Shown: positions 17,087-28,845 of the stretch, in pieces
How the letters are laid out: every line of letters starts with the position of its first letter
Numbering within the stretch: position 1 is the stretch's first letter
NCBI RefSeq assembly: GCF_000282635.1
Contig: NZ_AKIW01000013.1
Span: 1 to 64,000 of the forward strand
Reading direction: 5' to 3'
DNA: 64,000 bases
From: Variovorax sp. CF313
GTDB taxonomy: Bacteria > Pseudomonadota > Gammaproteobacteria > Burkholderiales > Burkholderiaceae_C
Program-made: the position numbers and the translations under genes
The notes under the pieces: model-generated
Databases searched by the model: none
What the model was told of the DNA's origin: nothing
The model's input: only the letters and a program-made list of their open reading frames with translations

Positions 17087-18051
17087 ACGCCATGCCGAGA
17101 AAAATCACTTTCCTTCTGGCACTGACCGCCGCGCTGGGCCTGCCGCTGGTTCTGCGCTCGGGCTCGCTCGCGAGCGAGGTGCTGATCTATGCACTCGCGG
17201 CCCTGGGTTGCAACCTGCTGCTGGGCTATACGGGGCTGCTGTCCTTCGGGCAGGGCATCTTCTTCGGGCTGGGCAGCTACACCATCGCGATCCTGCTCAC
17301 GCGCCTGCACCTGCCGATGCCGCTCGCCCTGCTGGCGGCCGTGGCCATAGGCGCGCTTGGCGCGGCGCTGGTCGGCTGGGTCGCCATCCGCCAGCGCGGC
17401 ACCTACTTCGTGATGCTCACGCTGGCCTTCGCGCAGATGTTCTATTTCATCGCCTACACCGCGACTGACCTCACGGGCGGCGACAACGGCCTGCTCGACG
17501 TGCCGCGCCCCGGTTTCATGGACACACCGTGGAAGTACTACGCCTTCGTCGCGGTGATCTTCCTGATCGCGTTCGGGCTGCTGCTGCGCGTGACCGATTC
17601 GATCTTCGGCCGCACGCTGCTGGCCATCCGCGACAACGAGGACCGGGCCGCCGCCGTGGGCTACGACCTCAAGCGCTTCAAGCTGCTGGCCTTCGTGATC
17701 TCGGGCGCCGTCACCGGCCTTGCGGGCGGGCTGCACGCGATGATGACCGGCATCGCGCCGCTGTCGAACGCCGAGTACCACACCAGCGAGATGATCCTGG
17801 TCATTACCGTGATCGGCGGCACCGGCAACCTGTTCGCCTCGGTGCTGGGCTCGGCCTTCTATGTGCTGCTGGCCGACTGGCTCTCCACGCTGTGGCCGCG
17901 CTGGCTGTTGTTGCTGGGCTTGCTGCTGATCGGCGTGAGCATCGGCATGCAGCGCGGGCTCTGGGGGCTGGGCGAGGGCGCGTGGCGCCGCATCTTCCGC
18001 AAGACATCGCCTGGCGCCAAAGTGCCTGCGGCCCTGGGAGAAAAAGCATGA
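17083..18051 (+). CDS. branched-chain-type ABC transporter permease (LivM family)
   Basis: Second permease of the transporter, 322 residues. The start ATG 17083 overlaps the LivH stop; an in-frame ATG at 17092 is an alternative. Typical features are LAALGCNLLLGYTGLLSFGQ, RQRGTYFVMLTLAFAQMFYF and the conserved RDNEDRAAAVGYD loop that contacts the ATPase. The stop overlaps the next gene (ATGA at 18048-18051). Confidence 0.9.
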   Translation: MNAMPRKITFLLALTAALGLPLVLRSGSLASEVLIYALAALGCNLLLGYTGLLSFGQGIFFGLGSYTIAILLTRLHLPMPLALLAAVAIGALGAALVGWVAIRQRGTYFVMLTLAFAQMFYFIAYTATDLTGGDNGLLDVPRPGFMDTPWKYYAFVAVIFLIAFGLLLRVTDSIFGRTLLAIRDNEDRAAAVGYDLKRFKLLAFVISGAVTGLAGGLHAMMTGIAPLSNAEYHTSEMILVITVIGGTGNLFASVLGSAFYVLLADWLSTLWPRWLLLLGLLLIGVSIGMQRGLWGLGEGAWRRIFRKTSPGAKVPAALGEKA

Positions 18052-18811
18052 CGGGCATCCTCATCGAAGCCGTCGGCGTCACCAAGCACTACGGCAAGTT
18101 CGCTGCACTCGGCGGCGTCGACCTGAAGATCAGGCGCAATACCGTGCACTCGGTGATCGGCCCGAACGGCGCGGGCAAGACCACGCTGTTCCACATGCTC
18201 ACGGGCACCGGCACCACCACGGGCGGCCGCATCCTGTTCGACGGCCACGACGTGACGCGCGAGCCCGACCACCGGCGCGTGCAGCGCGGCATGGCGCGCT
18301 CGTTCCAGGTCACGGCGCTGTTCCTGAGCCTGTCGGTGCGCGAGAACCTGCGCGTGGCGGCGCAGGGCGTTTCGCCGCGCCAGGCCATGAACTGCTGGTG
18401 CGCGCCGGTCGGCGAACTGGCCTGCACGCAGACGGTGGACGAGGTGCTGCAGCGCGTGGGGCTCGAACGGCTGGCGAACACGCCGGCCAGCGAGTTGTCG
18501 CATGGCCAGCAGCGCCGCCTCGAAGTGGGCATGGCGCTGGCCGCCAGGCCGAAGGCCATCTTCCTCGACGAGCCGACCTCGGGCATGGGCATCGACGACC
18601 TCGACGACATGAAGCACCTGATCCGCGGCCTGCGCGACCAGCACACCGTGGTGCTGATCGAGCACAACATGAACATCGTGATGGACATCTCCGACACCGT
18701 GACCGTGATGCAGCTGGGCCGCGTGCTTGCCGAGGGGCTGCCGGGCGACATCCGCTCCGATGCGCGCGTGCGCACGGCCTATCTCGGCAACATGATCACG
18801 GGGGGCAAGGC

Positions 18812-18815
<4 letters not shown>
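18048..18815 (+). CDS. ABC transporter ATP-binding protein (LivG family)
   Basis: Cytoplasmic ATPase of 255 residues. Walker A is GPNGAGKTT, the signature is LSHGQQRRLEVGMAL, Walker B is AIFLDEPTSGMG, and the switch histidine lies in LIEHNMNIVM. Its signature reads LSHGQ rather than LSGGQ, a common variant. Both ends overlap neighbours by four bases, so this is one polycistronic transporter unit. Confidence 0.92.
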
Positions 18816-19525
<710 letters not shown>

Positions 19526-19559
19526 GGCTTCCCGCAACACTCTTCCTTATCGCAAAGCC

Positions 19560-20816
19560 ATGAACTCACACACCGAACTCCGCATCGACGGCCAGCGGCT
19601 CTGGAACTCGCTGATGGAACTGGCGCAGCTCGGCGCCACCGAGAAAGGCGGCGTCTGCCGCATCGCGCTGACCGACCTCGACCGCCAGGGCCGCGACCTG
19701 TTCACGCGCTGGATGCGCGAAGCGGGTTGCGAAGTGCGCGTGGACGCCATCGGCAACATCTTCGCGCGCCGCGCCGGCCGCAACAACGCGCTGCCGCCCA
19801 TCACCACCGGCAGCCACATCGACACGCAGCCCACGGGTGGCAAGTTCGACGGCAACTATGGCGTGCTCGCGGGGCTGGAGGTGATCCGCAGCCTCAACGA
19901 CGCGAAGATCGAAACCGAAGCACCGCTCGAAGTGGCCGTGTGGACCAACGAGGAGGGCTCGCGCTTCGTGCCCGTGATGATGGGCTCCGGCGTGTTCGTC
20001 GGCGCCTTCACGCTCGAGCATGCGCTGGCGCAGCGCGACCACGAGGGCGTGAGCGTGTCAGACGCGCTTGCGGCCATCGGCTATGCAGGCAGCACGGCTG
20101 CTTCGGTGGCCGCGTCGCCGGTGGGCGCGTACTTCGAGGCGCACATCGAACAGGGCCCGGTGCTCGAAGCCAACGAGCGCGTGATCGGCGTGGTCGAAGG
20201 GGCGCTGGGCCAGCGCTGGTACGACGTGGTGGTCCAGGGCATGGAAGCGCATGCCGGCCCCACGCCGATGGAGCTGCGCAAGGACGCGCTGCTGGCCGCC
20301 TCCGAGCTCGTGATCGAGGTCAACCGTATCGCGCTGGCGCACGCGCCGCATGCGCGCGGCACGGTCGGCTGGATCGACAACTATCCGAACTCGCGCAACG
20401 TGATCCCGGGCCGCGTGAAGCTCAGCGTGGACCTGCGCGCGGCCGACGACGTGGTGCTGTCGGCCATGGATGCCGAGCTGAAAGAAGCGGTGCAGCGCAT
20501 CGCGACGAAGGGCAAGGTCGAGATGTCGGTGGAACAGGTCGTCTACTTCCCGCCGCAGCCCTTCACGCCCAAGCTCGTGTCCGCCGTGCGCGAAGCCGCA
20601 CAGGCGCAGGGCATGAGCTGGATGAACGTGATCAGCGGTGCCGGCCACGACGCCGTGTACCTCGCGCGCGTCTGCCCCACGGCCATGATCTTCGTGCCCT
20701 GCCTCGACGGCATCAGCCACAACGAGATCGAGGACGCGCAGCCCGACCACCTCGAGGCCGGCTGCAACGTGCTGCTGCAGGCCATGCTGCAAAGCGCGGG
20801 AGTGGCGTCGTCATGA
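19560..20816 (+). CDS. Zn-dependent amidohydrolase, M20 family (N-carbamoyl-amino-acid hydrolase / allantoate amidohydrolase type)
   Basis: Predicted binuclear zinc enzyme of 418 residues that cleaves N-carbamoyl or ureido groups. Landmarks are TGSHIDTQPTGGKFDGNYG (metal ligands H and D), NEEGSRFVPVMMGSGVF, HIEQGPVLE, and the dimerisation-domain block GMEAHAGPTPM, as in beta-ureidopropionase and L-carbamoylases. The closing GAGHDAVYLARVCPTAMIF supplies a further metal histidine. Start ATG 19560 was chosen; the frame extends to 19518 inside livF. The stop overlaps the M81 gene start. The substrate is not determined; N-carbamoyl-beta-alanine, allantoate and carbamoyl amino acids are candidates. 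Confidence 0.87.
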   Translation: MNSHTELRIDGQRLWNSLMELAQLGATEKGGVCRIALTDLDRQGRDLFTRWMREAGCEVRVDAIGNIFARRAGRNNALPPITTGSHIDTQPTGGKFDGNYGVLAGLEVIRSLNDAKIETEAPLEVAVWTNEEGSRFVPVMMGSGVFVGAFTLEHALAQRDHEGVSVSDALAAIGYAGSTAASVAASPVGAYFEAHIEQGPVLEANERVIGVVEGALGQRWYDVVVQGMEAHAGPTPMELRKDALLAASELVIEVNRIALAHAPHARGTVGWIDNYPNSRNVIPGRVKLSVDLRAADDVVLSAMDAELKEAVQRIATKGKVEMSVEQVVYFPPQPFTPKLVSAVREAAQAQGMSWMNVISGAGHDAVYLARVCPTAMIFVPCLDGISHNEIEDAQPDHLEAGCNVLLQAMLQSAGVASS

Positions 20817-22309
20817 AGGTGCTGATCGCGCGTCTCAACCACGAGACCAACACCTTCTCGCCCGTGCCCACGCCGCTCGCGGCTTTCGGCCCCGACGGCC
20901 CGACCTTCGGCGAGCAGGCCTACCGGGACAACAAGGGCATGCGCACGGCGATGTCGGCCTTCATCGACCTGGCGGAGCAGGCCGGCGCCACGCTGGTCAC
21001 GCCGGTGTCGGCCTCGGCCAACCCGAGCGGGCCGGTCGACGCGCAGGCCTACACCACGCTCACGCAGTGCATCGTCGATGCGGCGCCGGGCTGCGACGCC
21101 ATACTGCTCGACCTGCACGGTGCGATGGTCGCACAGAACAGTGCCGACGGCGAAGGCGACCTGCTCGTGCGCCTGCGCGCCGCGGCGCCGGGCGTGCCCA
21201 TCGGCGTGGCGCTCGACCTGCATGCCAACGTCACGCCCGAGATGGTCGGCAATGCGGACGTCATCGTCGGCTTCAAGACCTATCCGCACATCGACATGTA
21301 CGAAACCGGCGAGCACGCCGGCCGCCTGCTGTTCGACCTGCTGGCCGGGCGCAGCAGGCCGGCGATGCGTTGGCGCCGGCTGCCGCTGATGGCACACACG
21401 CTGCGCAGCGCCTCGTTCACCGGTGCGATGCAGCGCGCCATCGAGGCGGCGCGCGAAGCCGAGAAATCGTCGGAGTCGCTCGCGGTGTCGATCCTGGCGG
21501 GCTTCTCGCTGTCGGACATCGAGGCGCCGTGCATGAGCGTGATCGTGGTCGACGCGCAATCGCCCGAACGCGCGCAGGCCACGGCCGACCGCATCGCGAT
21601 GCAGATGTGGAGCGAGCGCGAAGCCTTCATCTACCGCAGCGAGCCGCTCACGCAGTCGGTGGCCCGCGCAAAGCTCATCGCCCAGGGAGCCACCCGTCCG
21701 GTGCTGCTGCTCGACCATGGCGACAACTGCATGTCTGGCGGCAGCTGCGACACCATGGACGTGCTGCAGGAAGCGCTTGCGCAAGGGCTGCACGGCATCG
21801 GCGTGGGGCCGCTGTGCGACCCCGAAGCGGTGGCCGAGCTGATCGCGGCGGGGGAGGGCGCGGAGGCGACCGTCGCACTCGGCAACAAGGTCTCGCTGGA
21901 AGGCATCGGGTTGAAGAAAACGCCGGTGCGCCTGACGGGCACCGTGCGCACCATCGGCAACGGCGAGTACGTGATCACCGGCCCCACCTACACCGGCCAG
22001 CGCAGCAGCATGGGCCGCACGGTGCTGTTCGACATCGGCGCCGCGCGCATCGTGGTGACCGAGCGCACGCAGGAGCCGTGGGACATCGGCGTCTTCGAGT
22101 GCGCGGGGCTCGATCCGCGCAGGGAACGCTTCCTGCTGCTCAAGTCGCGCATGTACTGCCGGCCGGTGTTCGAGCCGCTGTCGGCCGCGCTGGTGGAGTG
22201 CGACAGCCCGGGTGTGACCAGTTCGGACTACGGCCTGTTCCCCTTCGGCAAGGTGCGCCGGCCGGTGTTTCCGCTGGATGCGAACGCCTCGATGGAGCTT
22301 GCCGCATAA
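20813..22309 (+). CDS. M81 family metallohydrolase, MlrC (microcystinase C)-like
   Basis: 498-residue member of the MlrC family, named for the zinc enzyme that acts on linear microcystin fragments; most members have unknown natural substrates. The N-terminal domain shows LNHETNTFSPV, LDLHGAMVAQ and LDLHANVTPEMV with candidate metal ligands, and YPHIDMYETG. The C-terminal part shows LDHGDNCMSGGSCDTM and TSSDYGLFPF. It overlaps the M20 stop by ATGA, so the two hydrolases are coupled. The pairing with an ABC importer suggests sequential hydrolysis of an imported compound. A role with microcystin is not implied. Confidence 0.86.
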   Translation: MKVLIARLNHETNTFSPVPTPLAAFGPDGPTFGEQAYRDNKGMRTAMSAFIDLAEQAGATLVTPVSASANPSGPVDAQAYTTLTQCIVDAAPGCDAILLDLHGAMVAQNSADGEGDLLVRLRAAAPGVPIGVALDLHANVTPEMVGNADVIVGFKTYPHIDMYETGEHAGRLLFDLLAGRSRPAMRWRRLPLMAHTLRSASFTGAMQRAIEAAREAEKSSESLAVSILAGFSLSDIEAPCMSVIVVDAQSPERAQATADRIAMQMWSEREAFIYRSEPLTQSVARAKLIAQGATRPVLLLDHGDNCMSGGSCDTMDVLQEALAQGLHGIGVGPLCDPEAVAELIAAGEGAEATVALGNKVSLEGIGLKKTPVRLTGTVRTIGNGEYVITGPTYTGQRSSMGRTVLFDIGAARIVVTERTQEPWDIGVFECAGLDPRRERFLLLKSRMYCRPVFEPLSAALVECDSPGVTSSDYGLFPFGKVRRPVFPLDANASMELAA

Positions 22310-22401
22310 CCTGCCACGTCATCGACGCGAATCGCGTGCGGCGCGACCATTCCTTCACCCCGCGATGTTGCGGGCCGAACCCTTCGAAAGGAATCGTCAT
22401 C

Positions 22402-22779
22402 ATGAACACCGCCGCACACGATGCCACCGCGATTGCCCAACGCTACATCGCCGTCTGGAACGAAACCGACGCCGCGCGCCGCGCCGCGCTGATCGAAGCC
22501 GGGTGGGCCGCCAACGCGCACTACGTGGACCCGATGGCGCAGGCCAGCGGGCATGAGCAGATCAGCGCGCTGGTCGGCGCGGTGCACCAGCGCTACCCGG
22601 GCTTCCGCTTCAACCTGCTGGGCAAGGCGGACGCGCACGGCGACCATCTGCGCTTCTCGTGGACGCTGGGGCCGAGCGGGGCGGAAGACATGATCCAGGG
22701 CACCGACTTCGCCCAGCTGGATGCCGGCAAGCTCCGCTCGGTCACGGGCTTCCTGGACAAGGTACCCGTGGGGGCCTGA
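22402..22779 (+). CDS. NTF2-like (SnoaL-type) small protein
   Basis: 125-residue single-domain protein of the NTF2-like fold: an N-terminal helix with IAQRYIAVWNETDAARRAAL, then strands with AHYVDPMAQASGHEQI and a closing FAQLDAGKLRSVTGFLDKV. Members include isomerases, cyclases and many unknowns. The start ATG 22402 follows AAAGGA. A 92-base gap separates it from the M81 gene, so it may belong to the same operon or have its own promoter. A role in the catabolic unit is only contextual. Confidence 0.8.
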   Translation: MNTAAHDATAIAQRYIAVWNETDAARRAALIEAGWAANAHYVDPMAQASGHEQISALVGAVHQRYPGFRFNLLGKADAHGDHLRFSWTLGPSGAEDMIQGTDFAQLDAGKLRSVTGFLDKVPVGA

Positions 22780-22818
22780 AGCAGCAGGAAGGCTGAATGA
22801 AAGCTGAACGCTGTGCGC

Positions 22819-23958
22819 TCAGTCCGGCATGCCGGCCGAGCGGCCGCGCCACAGCTTGCGGTAGACCGTGGCACGGCTGATGCCCAGTGCCCGCGCGGCT
22901 TCCGCCACGTTGCCGCGCGCGTCGGTCACCGCCTTGCGGATCAGCTCGGTTTCGACGTCGCGCAATCGCGGGCGGGTGCCGGATGCGGAAGCACCCTCGG
23001 AGCTGCCGCCGCGCCGGGGCCGCGCCTGCACCCGCAAGCCCGACCAGAGCGGCACTTCGAGCACCGCGTCGCCGCGCCGGGCCGCGTCGAACATCATGTG
23101 CAGGGGCAGCGCGAACAGGTCGTTGAAATTCAATGCGTGTTCGCAGCGCGCCAGCGGCTGGTGCAGCATCTGCCGGGCCGCCGCATTGGCGCCCGTGATG
23201 CCACCGCCAGCGTCGATGCACAGCAGTCCCTCGGTGGCTTCGCTGCTCGGGCTGCCCGGCCAGGCCAGGTGCAACAGCAGCTCGCAGGGCTCGCGGATCA
23301 GCAGCATGTTCTCGATGCTGCGCGCGGACAGGGTGGCCAGGTGGCGCAGCTCCGGGCGCTCGACCACCTGCACGCCGGTCAGGTCGAGCATGCCGATGCA
23401 GTCGCCCCGGGGACCGAAGAGCGGCGCGCCCGCGCAGCTGTAGACGCTGGTGTCGTCGAAGAAATGCTCGCCGCGGTGCAGCCACACCGATTCCTGTTCG
23501 GCCAGCGCGGTGCCGATCGCGCTGGTGCCGATGGCGCGTTCCGACAGGTCGACGCCGACGCGCGCGATGTCGCGCGCATGGCGGCTGGCGGCGTCGACGC
23601 CGCCGGGCAGGTTGCCCACGTCGATCACGACGCCGTCGGCATTGGTCAGGATGGCGAAATAGCGGGTGTCGGCGATGGCGCGCGAAAGCCGGTCGATCAC
23701 CGGCCGGGCCGCGGAAACCAGCGCCCGGTTGTGTTCGGCGACATCGCAGCCGGCAGCCCGGCTCACCGGATCGAAGCTGACCCGCTGCTGCGGCCGGCGG
23801 CCGGCCTCGATGCAGCGCTGCCAGGAACGGGTGATCCACGAATCGACGCACGCGGCACCGCGCGCACGGGGCGGCGACTCGCCCTCGATCAGTTCGCGGC
23901 GGGCTTGGGCAATGGCCAGGGAACGCTCAGGAGGTGGCGAAACGACAGTGGCGGGCAT
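22819..23958 (-). CDS. GAF-domain / Fis-type HTH regulator (AcoR-like, without AAA+ domain)
   Basis: 379-residue regulator. The N-terminal region has the AcoR-like opening (SWQRCIEAGRRPQQRVSF), followed by a GAF-type sensor (about 90-210; IGTSAIGTALAEQESVWLHR, GAPLFGPRGDCIGMLDLTG) and a C-terminal Fis helix-turn-helix (NVAEAARALGISRATVYRKL). The central sigma-54-interacting AAA+ domain of AcoR is absent: no Walker A or GAFTGA motif is present. Start ATG 23958 is chosen; an in-frame start at 24009 is possible. It is divergent from the cox-like operon and is its likely regulator. Confidence 0.85.
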   Translation of the reverse strand: MPATVVSPPPERSLAIAQARRELIEGESPPRARGAACVDSWITRSWQRCIEAGRRPQQRVSFDPVSRAAGCDVAEHNRALVSAARPVIDRLSRAIADTRYFAILTNADGVVIDVGNLPGGVDAASRHARDIARVGVDLSERAIGTSAIGTALAEQESVWLHRGEHFFDDTSVYSCAGAPLFGPRGDCIGMLDLTGVQVVERPELRHLATLSARSIENMLLIREPCELLLHLAWPGSPSSEATEGLLCIDAGGGITGANAAARQMLHQPLARCEHALNFNDLFALPLHMMFDAARRGDAVLEVPLWSGLRVQARPRRGGSSEGASASGTRPRLRDVETELIRKAVTDARGNVAEAARALGISRATVYRKLWRGRSAGMPD

Positions 23959-24137
23959 CGTGGTTTTTCGCGCGTGTGGGGCGGCTTTTCCCGGCTCGCC
24001 GGACGGCAAGCTGTTTCATTTTGAGAATTTCGTTCGCTCTGTGCAAGAGTCGAGGGTTTTGCCTAGGATAGTGCGAAAGGTGGGCATCCAAGATGCTTTT
24101 TGCTGAACCAGCCATCACCTTTCACGGAGACAGCCAA
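23959..24137. promoter_or_regulatory. divergent promoter region, GAF/Fis regulator / coxS
   Basis: This 179-base gap should hold promoters of both the regulator and the seven-gene molybdenum-hydroxylase operon. A slightly AT-richer part lies at 24010-24060. A good ribosome-binding site (GGAG, 24125-24128) precedes coxS. No palindromic operator was recognised with confidence. Confidence 0.4.
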
Positions 24138-24635
24138 ATGCAGGTCGCTTTCAAGGTCAACGGCCGTCAGGTCACGGTCGACGCTCCTCCCAATACTTTC
24201 CTCGTCCACGCCATCCGAGAGCACCTCCACCTCACCGGAACCCACGTCGGCTGCGACACCGCCCAGTGCGGCGCCTGCACCGTCCACGTCAACGGCAGGG
24301 CAGTCAAGTCGTGCAACATCCTGGTCGCGCAGGCGACGGGCGCGGACATCACCACCATCGAGGGCATCGCCGAGGCCGACGGCACCATGCACCCGATGCA
24401 GGCTGCATTCAAGGAGTGCCACGGCCTGCAGTGCGGCTTCTGCACCCCGGGGATGGTCATGAGCGCCATCGACCTTTGCACCCACCACCCCAAGTCGAGC
24501 GAGTCGGAAATCCGGGAGCTGCTCGAGGGCAACCTGTGCCGCTGCACCGGCTACCAGAACATCGTGAAGGCCGTGAAGATGGGCGGCGAGGCCATGGCCT
24601 CGGGTACGCCGGTCAAGACAACCGTCACGGCGTGA
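24138..24635 (+). CDS. coxS: molybdenum hydroxylase small [2Fe-2S] subunit (CoxS type)
   Basis: Iron-sulfur subunit of a xanthine-oxidase-family heterotrimer, passing electrons from the molybdenum site to FAD. It has 165 residues from ATG 24138, preceded by GGAG. The plant-type cluster ligands are C39, C44, C47 and C59 ([13 protein letters not shown] and a later C). The second cluster is ligated by C99, C102, C134 and C136 (QCGFCTPGM and CRCTGYQ). An upstream in-frame ATG at 24093 lacks a ribosome-binding site. It is first in the order S-L-M. Confidence 0.93.
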   Translation: MQVAFKVNGRQVTVDAPPNTFLVHAIREHLHLTGTHVGCDTAQCGACTVHVNGRAVKSCNILVAQATGADITTIEGIAEADGTMHPMQAAFKECHGLQCGFCTPGMVMSAIDLCTHHPKSSESEIRELLEGNLCRCTGYQNIVKAVKMGGEAMASGTPVKTTVTA

Positions 24636-24648
24636 AAGGAGCAACATC

Positions 24649-27033
24649 ATGGGTGCTTCCGACTTCTCGAACCTGCCGCACATCGGCGAGGCCCTGCGGC
24701 GCAAGGAAGACTATCGTTTCCTGACCGGCGCCGGCAACTACACGGACGACATCACGCTGGCCAACCAGAGCCATGCGGTCTTCGTGCGCTCGCCGCACGC
24801 CCATGCCGCCATCAAGTCGATCGACATCGCCGAGGCGCTGAAGATGCCCGGCGTGGTCGGCATCTTCAGCGGCAAGGACATCGAAGGAAAGATGGGCGGC
24901 CTGCCCTGCGGCTGGCTCATCAACAACCCCGACGGCACCCCCATGAAGGAGCCGATGCACCCGATCCTCGCGATCAAGAAGGTGCGCTATGTCGGCGACC
25001 ACGTCGCGATGGTGGTGGCCGAGACGGTCGAGCAGGCCAGGAACGCCGCCGAGGCGGTGGTGGTCGACTACGAGGTGCTCCCCGCGCTCGTGAGCGTGGC
25101 CGATGCGGCGAAGAAGGCGAGCGGCGTCACGCTGCACGACGAGGCGCCCGACAACCAGTGCTACAAGTGGGCGCTCGGTGACAAGGCGGCGGTCGACGCG
25201 GTGTTTGCCAGCGCCGCGCACGTCACCAAGCTCGACCTGGTCAACAACCGGCTGATTCCGAACCCGATCGAGCCGCGCGTGGCCATCGGCAGCTACAGCC
25301 GCGGTACCGACGACTACACGCTGTATGTGTCGAACCAGAATCCGCACGTCGAACGCCTGCTGATGACGGCCTTCGTGCTGGGCCTGCCCGAGCACAAGGT
25401 GCGCGTGATCGCGCCCGATGTGGGGGGCGGCTTCGGCTCCAAGATCTTCCTGTATGCCGAAGACGTGTGCCTCACCTGGGCCGCCAAGCAGCTCAACCGC
25501 AACATCAAATGGACGGCGGAACGCTCCGAGTGCTTCCTCTCGGACGCGCACGGCCGCGACCACGTGAGCCACGCCGAGATGGCGATGGACAAGGACGGAA
25601 AGTTCCTCGCGCTGCGCGTGCACACCGACGCCAACCTCGGCGCCTACCTGTCGACCTTCTCGACCGCGGTGCCGACCATCCTCTACGCCACGCTGCTGGC
25701 GGGCCAGTACACCACGCCGCAGATCTACGTCGAGGTGGATGCCTGGTTCACCAACACCGCGCCGGTCGACGCGTACCGCGGCGCGGGGCGGCCCGAGGCC
25801 ACCTATCTGCTGGAGCGGCTGGTGTCGCGCTGCGCCTGGGAAATGAACCTGGGGCAGGACGAGATCCGCAAGCGCAACTTCATCAGCACCTTTCCCTACC
25901 AGACGCCGGTCGCGCTGCAGTACGACACGGGCGACTTCCACGCCTGCATGGACAAGGCCCGCGTGCTGGCCGAGGTCGATGGCTTCGCCGCGCGCAAGGC
26001 GGCCAGCGAGGCCGCAGGCAAGCTGCGCGGCATCGGCTACTCGAGTTACATCGAGGCCTGCGGCATCGCACCGTCGAACATCGCCGGCGCGCTCGGCGCG
26101 CGCGCCGGCCTGTTCGAATGCGGCGAAATCCGCGTGCACCCGACCGGCAGCGTGACGGTGTTCACCGGCTCGCACAGCCATGGCCAGGGGCATGAGACCA
26201 CCTTCGCGCAGGTCGTGGCGGCGCGGCTGGGCATTCCGGTCGAGAACGTCGACGTGGTGCACGGCGACACCGGCCGCGTGCCCTTCGGCATGGGCACCTA
26301 CGGCTCGCGTTCCATCTCGGTGGGCGGCGCGGCCATCATGAAGGCGCTCGACAAGATCGAGACCAAGGCCAAGAAGATTGCCGCGCACCTGATGGAGGCA
26401 AGCGACGCCGACATCGAGTTCGCCAATGGCGAGTTCACGGTCAAGGGCACCGACAAGAAAATTCCGTTCGGCCAGGTGGCGCTCACGGCCTACGTGCCGC
26501 ACAACTACCCGCTCGACAAGCTGGAGCCCGGCCTGAACGAAACCGCCTTCTACGACCCGACCAACTTCACCTTCCCGGGCGGCACCTATATCTGCGAGGT
26601 CGAGGTCGACAAGCAGACCGGCGAGGTCAAGGTCGACCGCTTCACCGCGGTGGACGACTTCGGCACCATCATCAACCCGATGATCGTCGAGGGCCAGGTA
26701 CACGGCGGGCTGGTGCAGGGCATCGGCCAGGCGCTGCTGGAAAACTGCGTCTACGACAATGAGACCGGCCAGCTGCTCACCGGCAGCTTCATGGACTACG
26801 CCATGCCGCGCGCAGGCGACTTTCCGCAGTTCAAGCTCGACACCGTGTGCACCCCCTGCACGCACAACCCGCTGGGCACCAAGGGCTGCGGCGAGGCGGG
26901 AGCCATCGGCTCGCCGCCGGCCGTGATCAATGCCGTGCTCGACGCGCTGGCGCCGCTGGGCGTCAAGGACTTCGACATGCCCGCCTCGCCCAGCCGCGTC
27001 TGGGAAGCGATGCAGGCCGCAGCCACACACTAA
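24649..27033 (+). CDS. coxL: molybdenum hydroxylase large subunit, form II CoxL type
   Basis: Molybdopterin-binding catalytic subunit of 794 residues. The active-site loop reads A375-Y-R-G-A-G-R381, the signature of form II. True aerobic CO dehydrogenases (form I) have AYxCSFR with a cysteine bridging Cu and Mo, which is missing here. The catalytic glutamate is E749 in GCGEAGAIG; other family blocks are [14 protein letters not shown] and [18 protein letters not shown]. Form II enzymes have unsettled substrates, so CO oxidation should not be assumed; an aldehyde or N-heterocycle oxidation is equally plausible. It lies 13 bases after coxS. Confidence 0.92.
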   Translation: MGASDFSNLPHIGEALRRKEDYRFLTGAGNYTDDITLANQSHAVFVRSPHAHAAIKSIDIAEALKMPGVVGIFSGKDIEGKMGGLPCGWLINNPDGTPMKEPMHPILAIKKVRYVGDHVAMVVAETVEQARNAAEAVVVDYEVLPALVSVADAAKKASGVTLHDEAPDNQCYKWALGDKAAVDAVFASAAHVTKLDLVNNRLIPNPIEPRVAIGSYSRGTDDYTLYVSNQNPHVERLLMTAFVLGLPEHKVRVIAPDVGGGFGSKIFLYAEDVCLTWAAKQLNRNIKWTAERSECFLSDAHGRDHVSHAEMAMDKDGKFLALRVHTDANLGAYLSTFSTAVPTILYATLLAGQYTTPQIYVEVDAWFTNTAPVDAYRGAGRPEATYLLERLVSRCAWEMNLGQDEIRKRNFISTFPYQTPVALQYDTGDFHACMDKARVLAEVDGFAARKAASEAAGKLRGIGYSSYIEACGIAPSNIAGALGARAGLFECGEIRVHPTGSVTVFTGSHSHGQGHETTFAQVVAARLGIPVENVDVVHGDTGRVPFGMGTYGSRSISVGGAAIMKALDKIETKAKKIAAHLMEASDADIEFANGEFTVKGTDKKIPFGQVALTAYVPHNYPLDKLEPGLNETAFYDPTNFTFPGGTYICEVEVDKQTGEVKVDRFTAVDDFGTIINPMIVEGQVHGGLVQGIGQALLENCVYDNETGQLLTGSFMDYAMPRAGDFPQFKLDTVCTPCTHNPLGTKGCGEAGAIGSPPAVINAVLDALAPLGVKDFDMPASPSRVWEAMQAAATH

Positions 27034-27053
27034 AACAAAGAAGGAACCACACC

Positions 27054-27845
27054 ATGTACGCCTTCACACTCGAACGGCCCACTTCCGTGGCCGACGCGGC
27101 CAAGCTCGTTGCCGCAGGCGCCAAGCCGCTGGCGGGCGGCCAGACCCTGCTGGCTTCGATGAAGCTGCGGCTCTCGGCCCCCGATCAGCTGGTGGACCTG
27201 AGCGGCATCAAGGAACTCACCGGCATCGCGAAAAACGGCAATGCCATCACCATCGGTGCCATGTCGCGCCATCTCGACGTGGCGAACAACGCCGACGTGA
27301 AGGCCGCCTTCCCGGCGCTGGCCGACCTGGCCGCGCGCATCGGCGACCGGCAAGTGCGCGCGATGGGCACCATCGGCGGCTCCGTGGCCAACAACGACCC
27401 TGCCGCCTGCTATCCCAGCGCGGTGCTGGGCTCCGGCGCGACGGTCATCACCTCGAAGCGCGAGATCGCGGCGGACGATTTCTTCCTGGGCCTGTTCACC
27501 ACGGCACTCGAAGAGGACGAACTGATCACCGCGATCCGCTTTCCCATTCCGAAGCGCGCCGTCTACGAAAAGCTGCGCCAGAAGGCGTCGAACTTCCCGC
27601 TGGTCGGCGTGTTCCTTGCGCAATACGACAGCGGCGTGCGCGTGGCGATCACCGGCGCGGGCAACGGCGTGTTCCGCCATGCGGGGCTCGAGGATGCGCT
27701 CAACAAGAGCTTCACGGCGGCCGCTGCCGCAGCCGTGAAGATCGACGCGAGCGACCTGAACAGCGACCTGCATGCTTCGGCCGCGTATCGCGCGAACCTT
27801 ATCAGCGTGCTGACGCAGCGCGCAGTCACCAAGGCCCTGGGCTGA
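27054..27845 (+). CDS. coxM: molybdenum hydroxylase FAD-binding medium subunit (CoxM type)
   Basis: Flavoprotein subunit of 263 residues that receives electrons from the [2Fe-2S] clusters. The FAD-binding motifs of the family are AGGQTLLASMKLR (phosphate loop) and TIGGSVANNDPAACY (the second FAD motif, typical of CODH-type medium subunits). The start follows AGGAA. It completes the S-L-M trimer. The gap to the next gene is 67 bases. Confidence 0.93.
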   Translation: MYAFTLERPTSVADAAKLVAAGAKPLAGGQTLLASMKLRLSAPDQLVDLSGIKELTGIAKNGNAITIGAMSRHLDVANNADVKAAFPALADLAARIGDRQVRAMGTIGGSVANNDPAACYPSAVLGSGATVITSKREIAADDFFLGLFTTALEEDELITAIRFPIPKRAVYEKLRQKASNFPLVGVFLAQYDSGVRVAITGAGNGVFRHAGLEDALNKSFTAAAAAAVKIDASDLNSDLHASAAYRANLISVLTQRAVTKALG

Positions 27846-27912
27846 AGAAGCCGGGGTTGTTGTTCGCTCAACGGAAGACGCGACAGCCTCGCGTCTTCCG
27901 CTACGCTTCGCC

Positions 27913-28815
<903 letters not shown>

Positions 28816-28845
28816 GCGCGTCCCTGTTCCAGACAGCGATTTCGC

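Noticed and set aside
24082-24099. GG-N10-GC match resembling a sigma-54 promoter upstream of coxS
   Set aside because: The flanking consensus bases are poor, such matches are common in GC-rich DNA, and the adjacent regulator lacks the AAA+ domain needed for sigma-54 activation.
24625-27030. About 800-codon minus-strand frame opposite coxL
   Set aside because: No domain, no ribosome-binding site, and coxL is unambiguous on the other strand.
24649-27033. Naming the enzyme an aerobic carbon monoxide dehydrogenase
   Set aside because: The active-site loop is the form II AYRGAGR without the Cu-ligand cysteine, so CO oxidation is not supported by sequence.
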